A stretch of DNA of 64,000 nt from Enterococcus sp. 5H (GCF_028128615.1 NZ_AMDP01000018.1:124001-188000); one strand, 5' to 3'. Shown: positions 32,856 through 43,012, numbered from the stretch's first letter. Notes: generated by a model from the letters alone, not told the origin. Program-made: numbers and translations.

Positions 32856-34328
32856 ATGGAGTATAGTAAAATTTTCGACTTTGAATCTAATAAATTACTT
32901 GAATTATTTACATTATTAAATACTGCAAATGATGTTTATAGTATAGAAGAACTTTCAAGTAAATTACAGGTTGATCCTAAAACGATTCTAAAGTATATAA
33001 AAAAGCTAGGTGAATTATTTGAACTATACTATTTGGCGGATCAATTAACAATTTCAAATATAATCAGAAATCAATTTTATTTGAAAAAAGATAATGAACT
33101 AGTTTCAGAGCAATTTTTGATAAATTATTTAAACAGTTTACCTGAAATTATTTTTTTGAAATCGATTATTGAAGGAAATAAAATTCAAACGATGCAATTT
33201 GCCGAAACGTTATCAATTAGTGAATCAAGCCTTAGAAGACGAGTTAGAAAAATTAGTAACTGGCTAGAGCATAGGAATTTGTATCTGAAACGTGGAACAT
33301 ATGAATTAATTGGAGACGAAGCACAGATTAGAGCGTTCATTCTTCATTTTTACTGGTTTGTTTATCGTGGAATCAAGAATTCGTTTTTACAGCAGGAAAA
33401 TGAGGAAAGTACACTACTGACAAACCACATTCTTCATTTTTTTCAACTTCAAGTGAATGACCTGCAAAAAGAATCTATTTTGCGAATTGTACAAATTACG
33501 AATTGGCGTTATCAGAAAGGAAAAGAAATTAATTTTAAAGAAGAATGGTATCAGTACATTACAGCAAGCAGATTGTTTTCAAAATTCGTCGAAGCATTGC
33601 GTCATACTGAATCAACTTTTTTACAAAATATGGATGAGTTAGCCTATGTTTATTTGACAATCCAAGCTAGTTTTTTGCCTTACTATGGCAAAAGTTTGCA
33701 GGGGTTTACTATTCAGGAACATTTTCTAGAAAAAACAACTAGTTATATGAATACACTTTGCGTAGCGAATAATTTGAAACAAAAATTTTGGGAAAAAGAA
33801 TTTGATTTTACACAAGAAAACTTAGCAGCGTTTTTAAGCTTTCATCTGTATTATGAAATGATTTATGGTTTTTCCTTTGAAAGAGATCAATCAGTACCGA
33901 TAATTAAAGAAAAATATCCAGCTTTTTCTGCTAAACTTGAAGCTGTACTTTTAGAAGTAGTAAATGGAAATTCTTACTTAAATATTATCCCGAAATCTAA
34001 TCAATTTTACCGATATTTTATGATTTTAACTTCTGTGATTTCTCCCATTTATTATGAAAGAAAGATCGTTATTTGTATAATGACCGATTTTTCAATTGAA
34101 AAAGAGCATGAATTAGGCAAACGTCTCCGCCATTTTTTTTACGGTAAATTCAATATGACAGTCATTTATGCACGAACATCTAAATCAATCTTTTATGCAA
34201 ATGTTATTCTAACAACAATCATTCATCAAAGATCATTCAAAAATTATGAACGGCCCATTGTTTTACTTGATACGAATTTCTCTGAAACTATTTTTTTTGA
34301 AATCGAGGAACTAATAAAAGTAACATAA
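32856..34328 (+). CDS. Mga-family transcriptional regulator (second copy)
   Basis: 490 aa from ATG 32856, 6 nt after GTGGGGG. An in-frame ATG at 32730 would run through the copB terminator and is rejected. It has an N-terminal HTH (YSIEELSSKLQVDPKTILKYI, about 29-49), a second HTH-like region near residue 110 (AETLSISESSLRRRVRKISN), a PRD-like middle, and a C-terminal EIIB-like part. Same family as the protein at 9458-10969 but not a close duplicate. The aldo/keto reductase gene follows 63 bp later on the same strand, a possible but unproven target. Confidence 0.85.
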   Translation: MEYSKIFDFESNKLLELFTLLNTANDVYSIEELSSKLQVDPKTILKYIKKLGELFELYYLADQLTISNIIRNQFYLKKDNELVSEQFLINYLNSLPEIIFLKSIIEGNKIQTMQFAETLSISESSLRRRVRKISNWLEHRNLYLKRGTYELIGDEAQIRAFILHFYWFVYRGIKNSFLQQENEESTLLTNHILHFFQLQVNDLQKESILRIVQITNWRYQKGKEINFKEEWYQYITASRLFSKFVEALRHTESTFLQNMDELAYVYLTIQASFLPYYGKSLQGFTIQEHFLEKTTSYMNTLCVANNLKQKFWEKEFDFTQENLAAFLSFHLYYEMIYGFSFERDQSVPIIKEKYPAFSAKLEAVLLEVVNGNSYLNIIPKSNQFYRYFMILTSVISPIYYERKIVICIMTDFSIEKEHELGKRLRHFFYGKFNMTVIYARTSKSIFYANVILTTIIHQRSFKNYERPIVLLDTNFSETIFFEIEELIKVT

Positions 34329-34391
34329 AATGAAGCCCTTTCATAAAAATATGGTAAAATAAACTGTAACTATAATTTAGGAGGTCTTTTT

Positions 34392-35303
34392 GTGAAAAAA
34401 ATTCAGTTTGGAACAAGTGATTTACAAGCAGCATCAGTTATTTTAGGTTGTATGCGTCTTAACGGAGCTGAAAATCCTGTAGAAGTAATTGAAACAGCTT
34501 ATGAGCAAGGAATTGATTTTTTTGACCATGCTGATATTTATGGCGGTGGAGAGTGTGAAACAATTTTTGGCAAGGCCTTAAAAGAATCATCAATCAAAAG
34601 AGAAGATATTATTATTCAAACAAAATGCGGTATTCGCAAAGGTCAGTTTGATTTTTCTAAGGAACATATTATTTCTTCTGTAGAGGGCAGCTTGAAACGT
34701 TTAGGAGTAGATTATGTTGATGCTTTGCTACTGCATCGTCCAGATACATTAGTTGAACCAGAAGAAGTGGCAGCAGCTTTTGATCAATTAGAATCACAAG
34801 GAAAAGTAAAATATTTTGGTGTAAGTAATCAAAAACCAATGCAAATTGAGCTATTGAAAAAAACAGTGAAACAACCATTGTTAGCGAATCAATTGCAGTT
34901 TGGAATCAAACATACAGAGATGATTGACCAAGGCATTCATGTAAATATGACAGATGATCCCAGTATTGATCGAGATGGCAGTATTTTAGATTATTCACGT
35001 TTGAATGAAATGACGATTCAAGCTTGGTCGCCTTATCAATATGGTTTCTTTGAAGGTGTATTTATCGGAAATGAAAAATTTGCAGAGTTAAATCAAACAT
35101 TAGATAGAATTGCTGAAAAATATAATTCAACAGCAACTGGTTTAGCTACAGCTTGGATTTTAAGACATCCGGCAAATATGCAAGTGATAGCTGGAACAAT
35201 GAATACACAGCGCATTAAAGAAATTGCTAAAGCATCTGAAATTGTCTTAACAAGAGAAGAATGGTATGAAATTTATCGTGCTGCGGGAAACATTTTACCT
35301 TAG
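34392..35303 (+). CDS. Aldo/keto reductase, YdhF-like
   Basis: 303 aa from GTG 34392 behind TAGGAGG. A TIM-barrel AKR with the catalytic tetrad visible: Asp and Tyr in FFDHADIYGGG, Lys in IIQTKCG, His in LLLHRPD. The C-terminal NADPH-binding segment is IAGTMNTQRI. It belongs to the YdhF-like group of NADPH-dependent reductases with broad carbonyl substrates. No dedicated operon partners besides the upstream Mga-type gene. Confidence 0.92.
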   Translation: MKKIQFGTSDLQAASVILGCMRLNGAENPVEVIETAYEQGIDFFDHADIYGGGECETIFGKALKESSIKREDIIIQTKCGIRKGQFDFSKEHIISSVEGSLKRLGVDYVDALLLHRPDTLVEPEEVAAAFDQLESQGKVKYFGVSNQKPMQIELLKKTVKQPLLANQLQFGIKHTEMIDQGIHVNMTDDPSIDRDGSILDYSRLNEMTIQAWSPYQYGFFEGVFIGNEKFAELNQTLDRIAEKYNSTATGLATAWILRHPANMQVIAGTMNTQRIKEIAKASEIVLTREEWYEIYRAAGNILP

Positions 35304-35436
35304 ACATTGTTTTAGTGAAAAAAGTTTACAAATTTAAACAAGTTCGTTCATATTTTTTTCACATTTTAATTGTAAGATAATTCTTGTAGAACAAAGCTTC
35401 TTGATAAGTATTAATTTCATTTGTGTGAACTCCGTT

Positions 35437-35470
35437 AAACCCGCTCTGAGTGTGCAGAGCGGGTTTTATT
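35437..35470 (+). terminator. Terminator upstream of polA
   Basis: AAACCCGCTCTG and CAGAGCGGGTTT make a perfect GC-rich 12-bp stem with a TTTTATTTTG tail. It lies 130 bp after the reductase stop and can end that transcript. Confidence 0.9.
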
Positions 35471-35600
35471 TTGTTATTTAAGCGAAAAGTGAACAAAAAC
35501 TTAAAGGAATTCGAACTTTAGTTCTTACCTACTGCAAAGTTCGCACATTTTTGTTAGAATAGAAGAGAAACCAGCTTGCTAAAAGATGAGGAGAAAACAA

Positions 35601-38246
35601 ATGACCAAAAATAAGTTATTATTAGTTGACGGAAATAGTGTAGCTTTTCGTGCATTTTTTGCACTACATAATTCCCTAGAACGTTTTAAAAATAAAAATG
35701 GGCTGCATACGAATGCGATTTATGCCTTTAACAATATGTTTGAGAACGTGATGACCAAAGAAAATCCCACTCACGTGTTAGTGGCGTTTGATGCTGGAAA
35801 AACTACATTCCGAACAGAGTTTTATCCTGAATATAAAGCCGGTCGTTCGAAGACACCAGGCGAATTTAAAGAGCAAATGCCTTATATTCGTGAATTATTG
35901 ACTGGTTTAGGTGTGAAATATTATGAGTTAGATAATTATGAAGCCGATGATATTATCGGAACACTTGCAACTAAAGTTCCTAAAGATGAATTTGACGTGG
36001 TTGTATTATCTGGAGATCGTGATTTAACCCAATTGGCATCGGAGTCAGTTAAAGTTGATATTACAATTAAAGGTGTAAGTGATTTAGAATCTTATACACC
36101 TGAACACGTAGCAGAAAAATATGATGGGTTAACGCCAAACCAAATTATTGATATGAAAGGATTGGCTGGTGATACATCAGATAATATTCCTGGTGTAACG
36201 AAAATCGGTGAAAAAACAGCGATTAAATTATTAAAAGAATACGGTTCAGTCGAAGGCGTTTATGAGAATATTGATCAATTGAAACAAAGTAAAATGAAAG
36301 AAAATTTGATTAACGATAAAGAACAAGCCTTTATGTCAAAACGTTTGGCAACGATTAATGTTGATTCTCCTGTTGAGGTGGATATCAACGATCTTAAATA
36401 TGAGGGCAAAGACTTAGAGAAACTGATTCCGTTTTACAAAGAAATGGACTTTAAACAAATGCTAAGTAAGCTAAATGTTGAAGAAGAGACATCCGAGCTA
36501 GAGGACGTACATTTTGATGTCGTCAATACATTTACAAAAGAAATGTTCACTGATGACATGGCGCTATACATTGAGATGATGGAAGATAATTATCATACTT
36601 CTCCAATCGTTGGTGTTGCGTGGGGTTCTAAGAAAAAAGTCTATGCAACCAATAGTCTCGAATTATTTGAAAGTCAACCGTTTATTGACTGGTTATTATC
36701 AAGTAAATATAAGAAAACAGTCTATGATGCTAAACGTACCTATGTTTCACTAAATCGTTATGTTGGAAAAACCGAAGGAATTACTTTCGATGTTTTATTA
36801 GCAGCTTATTTGTTGGATACAAATGATAATAGCGCTGATATTGAAGGCGTTGCTCAGCATTATGGTTATACTAATATTCATTCAGATGAATCAGTTTATG
36901 GTAAAGGAGCTAAAAAAGGACTTCCGGAAGATGAGGAAATGTTTTTCAGTCACTTAGCTCGCAAGGTTAATGCTATTCATTTTCTATCTGAAAAATTAGA
37001 TACAGAATTAACTGATAAAAACCAAGCCGATTTATTCTATAAAATGGAATTACCACTTTCAAAAATTCTTGCTGATATGGAAATTACCGGAATCCGTGTC
37101 GACGCCAGTCGTTTGAAAGAAATGAGAATTGAGTTTTCTGAACGTTTACAAGGAATCGAACAAAAAATCTATGCAGAAGCTGGAGAAGAATTCAATTTAA
37201 ATTCACCGAAACAATTAGGTGTTATTTTATTTGAAAAAATGGGTCTTCCAGTCATTAAGAAAACGAAAACAGGCTATTCAACAGCTGTTGATGTGCTAGA
37301 ACAATTGAAAGAACAAGCGCCTATTGTGGAAGATATTTTAGTTTATCGTCAGATTGCAAAAATTCAGTCAACTTATGTCGAAGGTTTACTGAAAGTTATT
37401 CAGCCGGATGATAAAATTCATACACGTTATGTTCAAACCTTGACGCAAACAGGGCGTCTAAGTTCAATTGATCCGAACTTGCAAAATATTCCGATTCGCT
37501 TGGAAGAAGGTCGGAAAATTCGTGAAGCATTTGTTCCGAGAGAAAAAGATTGGTTGATTTTTTCATCAGATTACTCTCAAATTGAATTGCGTGTTCTTGC
37601 TCACATTTCTAACGATCAACATCTGAAAGAAGCCTTTATTGAAGGTCAAGATATTCATTCAAGTACTGCAATGCGTGTCTTTGGTATTGAAAATCCGGAA
37701 GAAGTTACACCCAATATGCGTCGCCAGGCTAAAGCAGTAAACTTTGGGATTGTTTATGGGATTAGTGATTACGGCTTATCTCAAAATTTAGGAATTACTA
37801 GAAAACAAGCCCAAGAATACATTGACACTTATTTTGAAAAATATCCCGGTGTGAAAAAATATATGGAAGATATTGTGCGTGAAGCCAAAGACAAAGGTTT
37901 TGTAGAAACGTTGTACAATCGTCGTCGCTATTTGCCAGATATTAACTCACGTAATTTTAACCTACGTTCATTTGCTGAACGAACAGCAATTAATACGCCG
38001 ATTCAAGGTAGTGCAGCGGATATTCTGAAGATCGCTATGATTAATATGGAACAACGTCTGAAAGAAGAAAATATGCAGGCGACTATGCTGCTTCAAGTAC
38101 ATGATGAACTTGTTTTTGAAGTACCTGAATCAGAATTAGAAAAATTAAATGCACTAGTGAAAGATGTAATGGAAAACGCGGTAGAACTACACGTACCGCT
38201 AATTACAGATAGTAGCTGGGGAAAAACATGGTATGAAGCAAAATAA
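35601..38246 (+). CDS. polA: DNA polymerase I
   Basis: 881 aa from ATG 35601, 7 nt after GAGGAG; ATG 35586 precedes the RBS. Domains in order: 5'-3' exonuclease (about 1-290, KLLLVDGNSVAFRAFF, YEADDIIGTLA, GDTSDNIPGV), a vestigial 3'-5' exonuclease (about 310-470), and the polymerase with motif A (SSDYSQIELRVLAH), motif B (RRQAKAVNFGIVYG) and motif C (LLQVHDELVFEV). The usual DxE of proofreading is replaced by ALYIEMM, so proofreading is probably lost, as in Bacillus Pol I. It acts in repair and Okazaki-fragment maturation. First gene of the repair/replication block with mutM, coaE, nrdR, dnaB and dnaI. Confidence 0.97.
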   Translation: MTKNKLLLVDGNSVAFRAFFALHNSLERFKNKNGLHTNAIYAFNNMFENVMTKENPTHVLVAFDAGKTTFRTEFYPEYKAGRSKTPGEFKEQMPYIRELLTGLGVKYYELDNYEADDIIGTLATKVPKDEFDVVVLSGDRDLTQLASESVKVDITIKGVSDLESYTPEHVAEKYDGLTPNQIIDMKGLAGDTSDNIPGVTKIGEKTAIKLLKEYGSVEGVYENIDQLKQSKMKENLINDKEQAFMSKRLATINVDSPVEVDINDLKYEGKDLEKLIPFYKEMDFKQMLSKLNVEEETSELEDVHFDVVNTFTKEMFTDDMALYIEMMEDNYHTSPIVGVAWGSKKKVYATNSLELFESQPFIDWLLSSKYKKTVYDAKRTYVSLNRYVGKTEGITFDVLLAAYLLDTNDNSADIEGVAQHYGYTNIHSDESVYGKGAKKGLPEDEEMFFSHLARKVNAIHFLSEKLDTELTDKNQADLFYKMELPLSKILADMEITGIRVDASRLKEMRIEFSERLQGIEQKIYAEAGEEFNLNSPKQLGVILFEKMGLPVIKKTKTGYSTAVDVLEQLKEQAPIVEDILVYRQIAKIQSTYVEGLLKVIQPDDKIHTRYVQTLTQTGRLSSIDPNLQNIPIRLEEGRKIREAFVPREKDWLIFSSDYSQIELRVLAHISNDQHLKEAFIEGQDIHSSTAMRVFGIENPEEVTPNMRRQAKAVNFGIVYGISDYGLSQNLGITRKQAQEYIDTYFEKYPGVKKYMEDIVREAKDKGFVETLYNRRRYLPDINSRNFNLRSFAERTAINTPIQGSAADILKIAMINMEQRLKEENMQATMLLQVHDELVFEVPESELEKLNALVKDVMENAVELHVPLITDSSWGKTWYEAK

Positions 38247-38258
38247 TTAAATAAATCG

Positions 38259-38309
38259 AAGAGACTGACCAAACGAGAACTTTTACTTGTTTAACTCAGT
38301 CTCTTTTAG
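38259..38309 (+). terminator. Terminator/attenuator between polA and mutM
   Basis: AAGAGACTGA pairs with TCAGTCTCTT across a partly paired loop and runs into TTTT, ending about 16 bp before mutM. The tail is short, so read-through into mutM is likely. Confidence 0.65.
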
Positions 38310-38324
38310 CAAAGGAGCGATAAA

Positions 38325-39161
38325 ATGCCTGAATTACCAGAAGTTGAAACGGTCAGAAAAGGGTTAGAAAAATTAGTCGTTGGTAAAACGATTAAAGAAG
38401 TCACGATTTTATGGCCTAGAATTATCGAATCACCAGTCGTAGAAATTTTTGAAAGTCAGCTTATTGGTCAAACAATCGAAAAAATGGAACGCCGAGGAAA
38501 ATTTTTAATTTTTAAACTGACAAATTACGATATGATTTCTCATTTACGCATGGAAGGAAAGTACGAAACTCATGATCCAGAAGATCAGCGAGATAAGCAT
38601 ACTCATGTTATTTTTACCTTCACAGATGGATCGGAATTACGCTATTTAGATGTTCGGAAATTTGGACGAATGGTTTTAGTAGATAAAGATCAAGGAACAA
38701 ATTACAAAGGGATTTTAGCTTTAGGACCAGAACCAATTCCCTCTCAATTCAAACTTAATGAATTTCGATTAGGACTAAAAAAACATCACAAAGCAATTAA
38801 ACCGCTATTACTAGACCAACGTTTAGTAACTGGTTTAGGGAATATCTACGTTGATGAAGCATTATGGGAAGCCAAAATTTATCCTGAACAGCCAGCGGAT
38901 ACATTAAAACCTAAAGAGGTTGAAGGATTATCTTATGCGATCATTGATGTATTAGGGCGTGCGGTTGAAGCTGGAGGAACAACTATTCGTAGTTATTTAA
39001 ATGCTTTAGGTGAAGCAGGAACATTTCAAATTTCTTTAAATGTATATGGGCAAACAAATAATCCCTGCCCAAGATGTGGCACACCAATCAAAAAAATCAA
39101 AGTTGCTCAACGCGGTACGCATTTTTGTCCTAAGTGCCAAACCTTGAAAGTGAGGAATTAA
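38325..39161 (+). CDS. mutM: Formamidopyrimidine-DNA glycosylase
   Basis: 278 aa. The N-terminus is the diagnostic PELPEVETVRKGL, with Pro2 as Schiff-base nucleophile and Glu3 as general acid. The helix-two-turn-helix with QRLVTGLGNIYVDEALW follows, and the C-terminal zinc finger is CPRCG...CPKC. It removes 8-oxoguanine and cleaves the abasic site. It starts 15 nt after the polA terminator region behind AAAGGAG. The coaE gene begins 3 bp after its stop, as in most Bacillales and Lactobacillales. Confidence 0.97.
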   Translation: MPELPEVETVRKGLEKLVVGKTIKEVTILWPRIIESPVVEIFESQLIGQTIEKMERRGKFLIFKLTNYDMISHLRMEGKYETHDPEDQRDKHTHVIFTFTDGSELRYLDVRKFGRMVLVDKDQGTNYKGILALGPEPIPSQFKLNEFRLGLKKHHKAIKPLLLDQRLVTGLGNIYVDEALWEAKIYPEQPADTLKPKEVEGLSYAIIDVLGRAVEAGGTTIRSYLNALGEAGTFQISLNVYGQTNNPCPRCGTPIKKIKVAQRGTHFCPKCQTLKVRN

Positions 39162-39164
39162 TTT

Positions 39165-39764
39165 ATGGGGATGGTGTTAGGACTAACTGGTGGCATTGCT
39201 ACCGGTAAAAGTACGGGGGTTGCTATTTTTAAGAAGTATGGTTTTCCAATAGTTGATGCTGATATTATTGCCAGACAAGTAGTTGAACCGGAAACTGAAG
39301 GGCTAAAGGCGATTCAACAGGCTTTTGGTAAAGAAGTTATTCAAGCAAACGGTTCTCTAGATAGAAAAAAATTAGCAACTATAATTTTTTCAAACGATAA
39401 GAAAAGAGTCATGCTAAATGAATTGTTATCTCCTTTTATCAGACATGAAATCGTGCGGCAAATTCAAGAAAAAAGTCAGCTGTCAAACTTAGTTGTTGTG
39501 GATATTCCGCTCCTTTACGAAGGTGGCTATGACCAAGTTGTAGATAAAGTAGCTGTTGTTTATATTCCGAAATCGGTTCAACAAAGCCGATTAATGAAAC
39601 GAGATAATCTAACTCGGTTGGAAGCTGAAAAGAGAATAGCTAGTCAATGGTCAATCGAAGAAAAAAAGGCGAAAGCTGATTTCGTTTTTGATAATCAAGG
39701 AAATCACGAAGAGTTGGAACAACAAATTGTAGCGTGGATCGAAAATAATCAGAAAAATGAATAA
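39165..39764 (+). CDS. coaE: Dephospho-CoA kinase
   Basis: 199 aa P-loop kinase: GLTGGIATGKST at the N-terminus, DADIIARQVVEP (substrate-binding Asp), VDIPLLYEGG, and the lid RDNLTRLEAEKRIASQ. It phosphorylates dephospho-CoA, the last step of CoA synthesis. GTGAGGAATT precedes the ATG, and the gene is translationally close to mutM. Confidence 0.96.
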   Translation: MGMVLGLTGGIATGKSTGVAIFKKYGFPIVDADIIARQVVEPETEGLKAIQQAFGKEVIQANGSLDRKKLATIIFSNDKKRVMLNELLSPFIRHEIVRQIQEKSQLSNLVVVDIPLLYEGGYDQVVDKVAVVYIPKSVQQSRLMKRDNLTRLEAEKRIASQWSIEEKKAKADFVFDNQGNHEELEQQIVAWIENNQKNE

Positions 39765-39769
39765 TTTTT

Positions 39770-39810
39770 AGACATTGGTAAATCAAAATTTATCAATGTC
39801 TTTTTGATTT
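39770..39810 (+). terminator. Terminator after coaE
   Basis: AGACATTGGTAAAT pairs with ATTTATCAATGTCT (one G-T pair) around CAAA, followed by TTTTGATTT. Confidence 0.82.
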
Positions 39811-39964
39811 ATCCCCCAAATTTAGTTGATGTAAACTGTTATTTTTTATACCTACGTTACATAAAAAAGAGCGATGAATAAAAAGTTTTTCTTCCTACTT
39901 ATCAGTCAATGTCAATATTTTCCTTAAGAACTACTATCTAATGTCTGGTTTCTTAAGCATTTCA

Positions 39965-39973
39965 TGTTATAAT
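39965..39973 (+). promoter_or_regulatory. Extended -10 promoter of nrdR-dnaB-dnaI
   Basis: TGTTATAAT is an extended -10 element (TGn-TATAAT) about 60 bp before nrdR, with only a weak -35. It lies after the coaE terminator and implies a separate transcript. Confidence 0.55.
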
Positions 39974-40035
39974 ATGATTAATAGACTAAGCATAATTTAG
40001 GAAAATTTTAAATATAGATAAACGAGGTGAACACT

Positions 40036-40521
40036 ATGCGTTGTCCAAGATGTCATCATAATAACTCTCGCGTAATCGATAGCCGTCAAGCGGACGATGG
40101 TCGTGCCATTCGTCGTCGTAGAGAGTGTGAAAACTGTAATTACCGTTTTACAACGTTTGAGCGAATAGAAGCAGCTCCATTATTGGTTATTAAGAAAAAT
40201 GGCGATCGTGAAGAATTTAATCGTGAGAAGATTTTACGCGGCTTGATCCGTTCAGCAGAAAAACGTCCAGTTGCAATGGAGCAAATGGAACAGATTGTTG
40301 ATAATGTTGAAAATAGAGTACGTAGTTTAGGAGAAAATGAAGTTTCAACGACATTAGTTGGTGAGTATGTGATGGAAGATTTAGTAAATCTAGATGAAAT
40401 TGCTTATATTCGATTTGCTAGTGTCTACCGTCAATTTAAAGATATGAGCGTATTTTTAAAAGAGTTACAAGGAATTGTAGACAAAGCAAAATCTTCCAAT
40501 AAAGAAACAAACAATGAATAA
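40036..40521 (+). CDS. nrdR: Transcriptional repressor NrdR
   Basis: 161 aa from ATG 40036, 7 nt after GAGGTG; an upstream in-frame GTG sits in the RBS. It has an N-terminal zinc ribbon ([15 protein letters not shown]...CENCNYRF) followed by an ATP-cone ([19 protein letters not shown]). NrdR senses (d)ATP and represses ribonucleotide reductase genes. It is directly followed by dnaB and dnaI, the conserved arrangement linking dNTP supply control with primosome genes. Confidence 0.97.
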   Translation: MRCPRCHHNNSRVIDSRQADDGRAIRRRRECENCNYRFTTFERIEAAPLLVIKKNGDREEFNREKILRGLIRSAEKRPVAMEQMEQIVDNVENRVRSLGENEVSTTLVGEYVMEDLVNLDEIAYIRFASVYRQFKDMSVFLKELQGIVDKAKSSNKETNNE

Positions 40522-40533
40522 GGGGGTCTTTCC

Positions 40534-41940
40534 TTGACTAACAATTGGAAAGAAATCCAGCCTAAAAATATTTTTCAAGTAACACTGTCCTATCCTTTAT
40601 CGAATCAAGAGCAAGAAATATTGACTTTGCTTTATCAACCAATCGTTGGTGCAGAAGCCTTTAGTTTATATTTAACTCTGATGTCTGAAGTAGCTGAAGC
40701 AGGTATTAGTGAGTCGTTATTTCATTCAGATTTGATAACAATGATGGACATGAGTATCAACCAAATTCGCTCAGCAAGAAACAAGCTGGAAGGCATTGGT
40801 TTACTAACGACTTTAGTTAAAGCTGATACCGAGCTTGGGTCACACTTTCTTTATCGCTTAAATCATCCTGAGTCTGCGGAGCGTTTTTTTAAAGATGAAA
40901 TTCTTACGTTAACACTATTAAATAGCGTGGGACAAAGAAAATTAGATAAGCTAATTGAACGATTTACACCCAAATTTTTCCATTCAGCGGGGTATGAAGA
41001 TATTTCTGCTAGTTTTAAAGATGTTTATTCGTTTAAGGAAGCGCAACTTATTTCAGAAAGTACTCAATTGAGTAAATTAGAGCTAGCTTTCAAAGATCCT
41101 CGACCTGTAAAAAAACTAAGTGCGGTAAGTGAAACTTTTGATTGGGCATATTTTATCCAGGGATTAGAAAAACTAGGAGTTAAGCTGCCGGATAATAGTA
41201 CTAGTTTTAAAGAAGAAGTTTACACATTTCATAATCTATTTGGGATTAATGAGCTTGATATGGTTGATTTTTGTTCGAAAGCGTTTGATTATTATACTAG
41301 TAAGATCGATGTTAAAGAATTTGAACGGACAATTTATCGAACCTATGACCCGGACAGAAAACAAAAGTCAGTTGAATTTCAACGTAATGAAAAAGCTGAA
41401 TTATCTGAAGAAGATCAACAAACTTATCGGTATAATTCATTAAAAATGAATGGGTTTTCCACGCAAGATATTCAGATGATTATGGATATTGAGAAGATTT
41501 TTCCACTAAACTATTTAGAAGCGTTGAAAAATGAGCGCGGCGGCTATACGACACCACAAGAACGTTCATTAGTTAAATACCTTGTGAGTAAATCAGGTCT
41601 ACCGAATAGTGTAATCAATGTTTTGATTAATTATGTATACAATATCCAAAAGCAACCGACATTAAAAGCTGACTATGTAAACCGAATTGCGAATGAATGG
41701 GCACAAAGCGGAATTGTATCTCCGGAAAAAGCGATTGAGCATGTCCGTGAATTAGCCAAAAAAAGTAAGGAACAAAAACAATCAAAACCGCGTTATAATC
41801 AATATAATCAGCCAGTTCGTCAAGAAACGTTGCCTGATTGGGTGGACAATCCAATTGAAGAGCAAAAATTATCAAAAGAAGAACAAGCTAAATTAGATAA
41901 AGAGATTCAAGATTTCTTAAGCAAAGGAGGGGACAAATAA
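40534..41940 (+). CDS. dnaB: Replication initiation/primosome protein DnaB (Firmicute type)
   Basis: 468 aa from TTG 40534, 6 nt after AAGGGGG. It has two DnaB/DnaD-type regions: an N-terminal winged helix (about 15-110, EQEILTLLYQPIVGAEAFSLY) and a C-terminal DnaD-like segment with YNSLKMNGFSTQDIQMI and PNSVINVLINYVY. A charged, Lys/Gln-rich tail follows. In Bacillus subtilis this protein loads the replicative helicase at oriC together with DnaD and DnaI and attaches to the membrane. The dnaI start overlaps its stop by one base, so translation is coupled. Confidence 0.95.
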   Translation: MTNNWKEIQPKNIFQVTLSYPLSNQEQEILTLLYQPIVGAEAFSLYLTLMSEVAEAGISESLFHSDLITMMDMSINQIRSARNKLEGIGLLTTLVKADTELGSHFLYRLNHPESAERFFKDEILTLTLLNSVGQRKLDKLIERFTPKFFHSAGYEDISASFKDVYSFKEAQLISESTQLSKLELAFKDPRPVKKLSAVSETFDWAYFIQGLEKLGVKLPDNSTSFKEEVYTFHNLFGINELDMVDFCSKAFDYYTSKIDVKEFERTIYRTYDPDRKQKSVEFQRNEKAELSEEDQQTYRYNSLKMNGFSTQDIQMIMDIEKIFPLNYLEALKNERGGYTTPQERSLVKYLVSKSGLPNSVINVLINYVYNIQKQPTLKADYVNRIANEWAQSGIVSPEKAIEHVRELAKKSKEQKQSKPRYNQYNQPVRQETLPDWVDNPIEEQKLSKEEQAKLDKEIQDFLSKGGDK

Positions 41941-42869
41941 TGGAAGATGTAGGAAAAGAAATGTCAAAAATCATTCAAAAAAGAGACATGAACGAGCGCT
42001 ATAATGAACTAGTTGAAAGTGTTTTAAAAGACAATGATGTGCAGCAGTTTATTGAAGAAAACCGTGATCGTTTAACAGATGAGGACATTCGAAAAAGTTA
42101 TTCTAAGTTATATGAGTTTGTGCAGGAAAAACGTAAATATCAGTTGAATGATCCATCGATGATTGCACCAGGTTACGAGCCAAGGTTAACTTTGAATTTC
42201 CATTATATTGATGTCACCTATATGCCGACAGAAGCCTTGATTGCAAAACAAAAAGAAGAGGAAATCCGTAAGCGAGTTCGTGCAATGGATATGCCAAAAG
42301 ATGTACGTGAAGCAAGTCTAAGCAGATTTGATACGGCATCACAAGGTCGAGCACAAGCTATGGCAGAAGCGATGAAATTTTTAAATGACTATACAACAAA
42401 TCCGAAAGAATTTCATAAAGGTTTATATTTGCAAGGAACCTTTGGTGTAGGTAAATCATTTCTATTGGGTGCCATTGCCAATAGTTTAGCGGAACGCGGA
42501 TTTGTTACAACTATTGTGCATTTTCCTACTTTTACTGTTGAAATGAAACAAGCGATTGCTAAAGATTTAGTTGGAGAAAAACTAGATGCTGTTAAAAAAT
42601 CTCCTGTTTTAATGATTGATGATTTAGGTGCTGAATCAATGACTTCATGGATTCGTGATGATGTATTAAGTGTTATTTTACAATATCGCATGCAAGAACA
42701 ATTGGTAACATTTTTTTCATCAAATTTGGATTTAAAAGACCTAGAAAAGCATTTAACTGTAACCCAAAGAGGTGAGCAAGAACCCTTAAAAGCTCGTCGA
42801 TTAATGGAAAGAATTCGTTATCTAGCAAAAGAAATTACCATGACAGGTAATGATCGTAGAAATGGTTAA
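41940..42869 (+). CDS. dnaI: Primosomal helicase loader DnaI
   Basis: 309 aa. The N-terminal approximately 105 residues form the helicase-binding domain, followed by an AAA+ domain with Walker A GTFGVGKSF, Walker B VLMIDDLGAE, sensor FFSSNLDL, and an Arg finger region QEPLKARRLMERIR. It loads the DnaC-type helicase. The start codon overlaps the dnaB stop (TAATG). A terminator follows directly, ending the nrdR-dnaB-dnaI transcript. Confidence 0.96.
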   Translation: MEDVGKEMSKIIQKRDMNERYNELVESVLKDNDVQQFIEENRDRLTDEDIRKSYSKLYEFVQEKRKYQLNDPSMIAPGYEPRLTLNFHYIDVTYMPTEALIAKQKEEEIRKRVRAMDMPKDVREASLSRFDTASQGRAQAMAEAMKFLNDYTTNPKEFHKGLYLQGTFGVGKSFLLGAIANSLAERGFVTTIVHFPTFTVEMKQAIAKDLVGEKLDAVKKSPVLMIDDLGAESMTSWIRDDVLSVILQYRMQEQLVTFFSSNLDLKDLEKHLTVTQRGEQEPLKARRLMERIRYLAKEITMTGNDRRNG

Positions 42870-42901
42870 AAAGTTATCTATTTATTTAGATAACTTTTTT
42901 A
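42868..42901 (+). terminator. Terminator after dnaI
   Basis: AAAAAGTTATCTA pairs with TAGATAACTTTTT, perfect, with a T-rich end. Confidence 0.87.
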
Positions 42902-43012
42902 TTTGCTATTAAATTTTATGAAAAATTAATAGTTTTTGTTTTTTTTAGTGTTATTGATGGACTGCAATAAATTGTACCGCTATAATTAAACTACTAAATA
43001 GGAGGCGATAGA

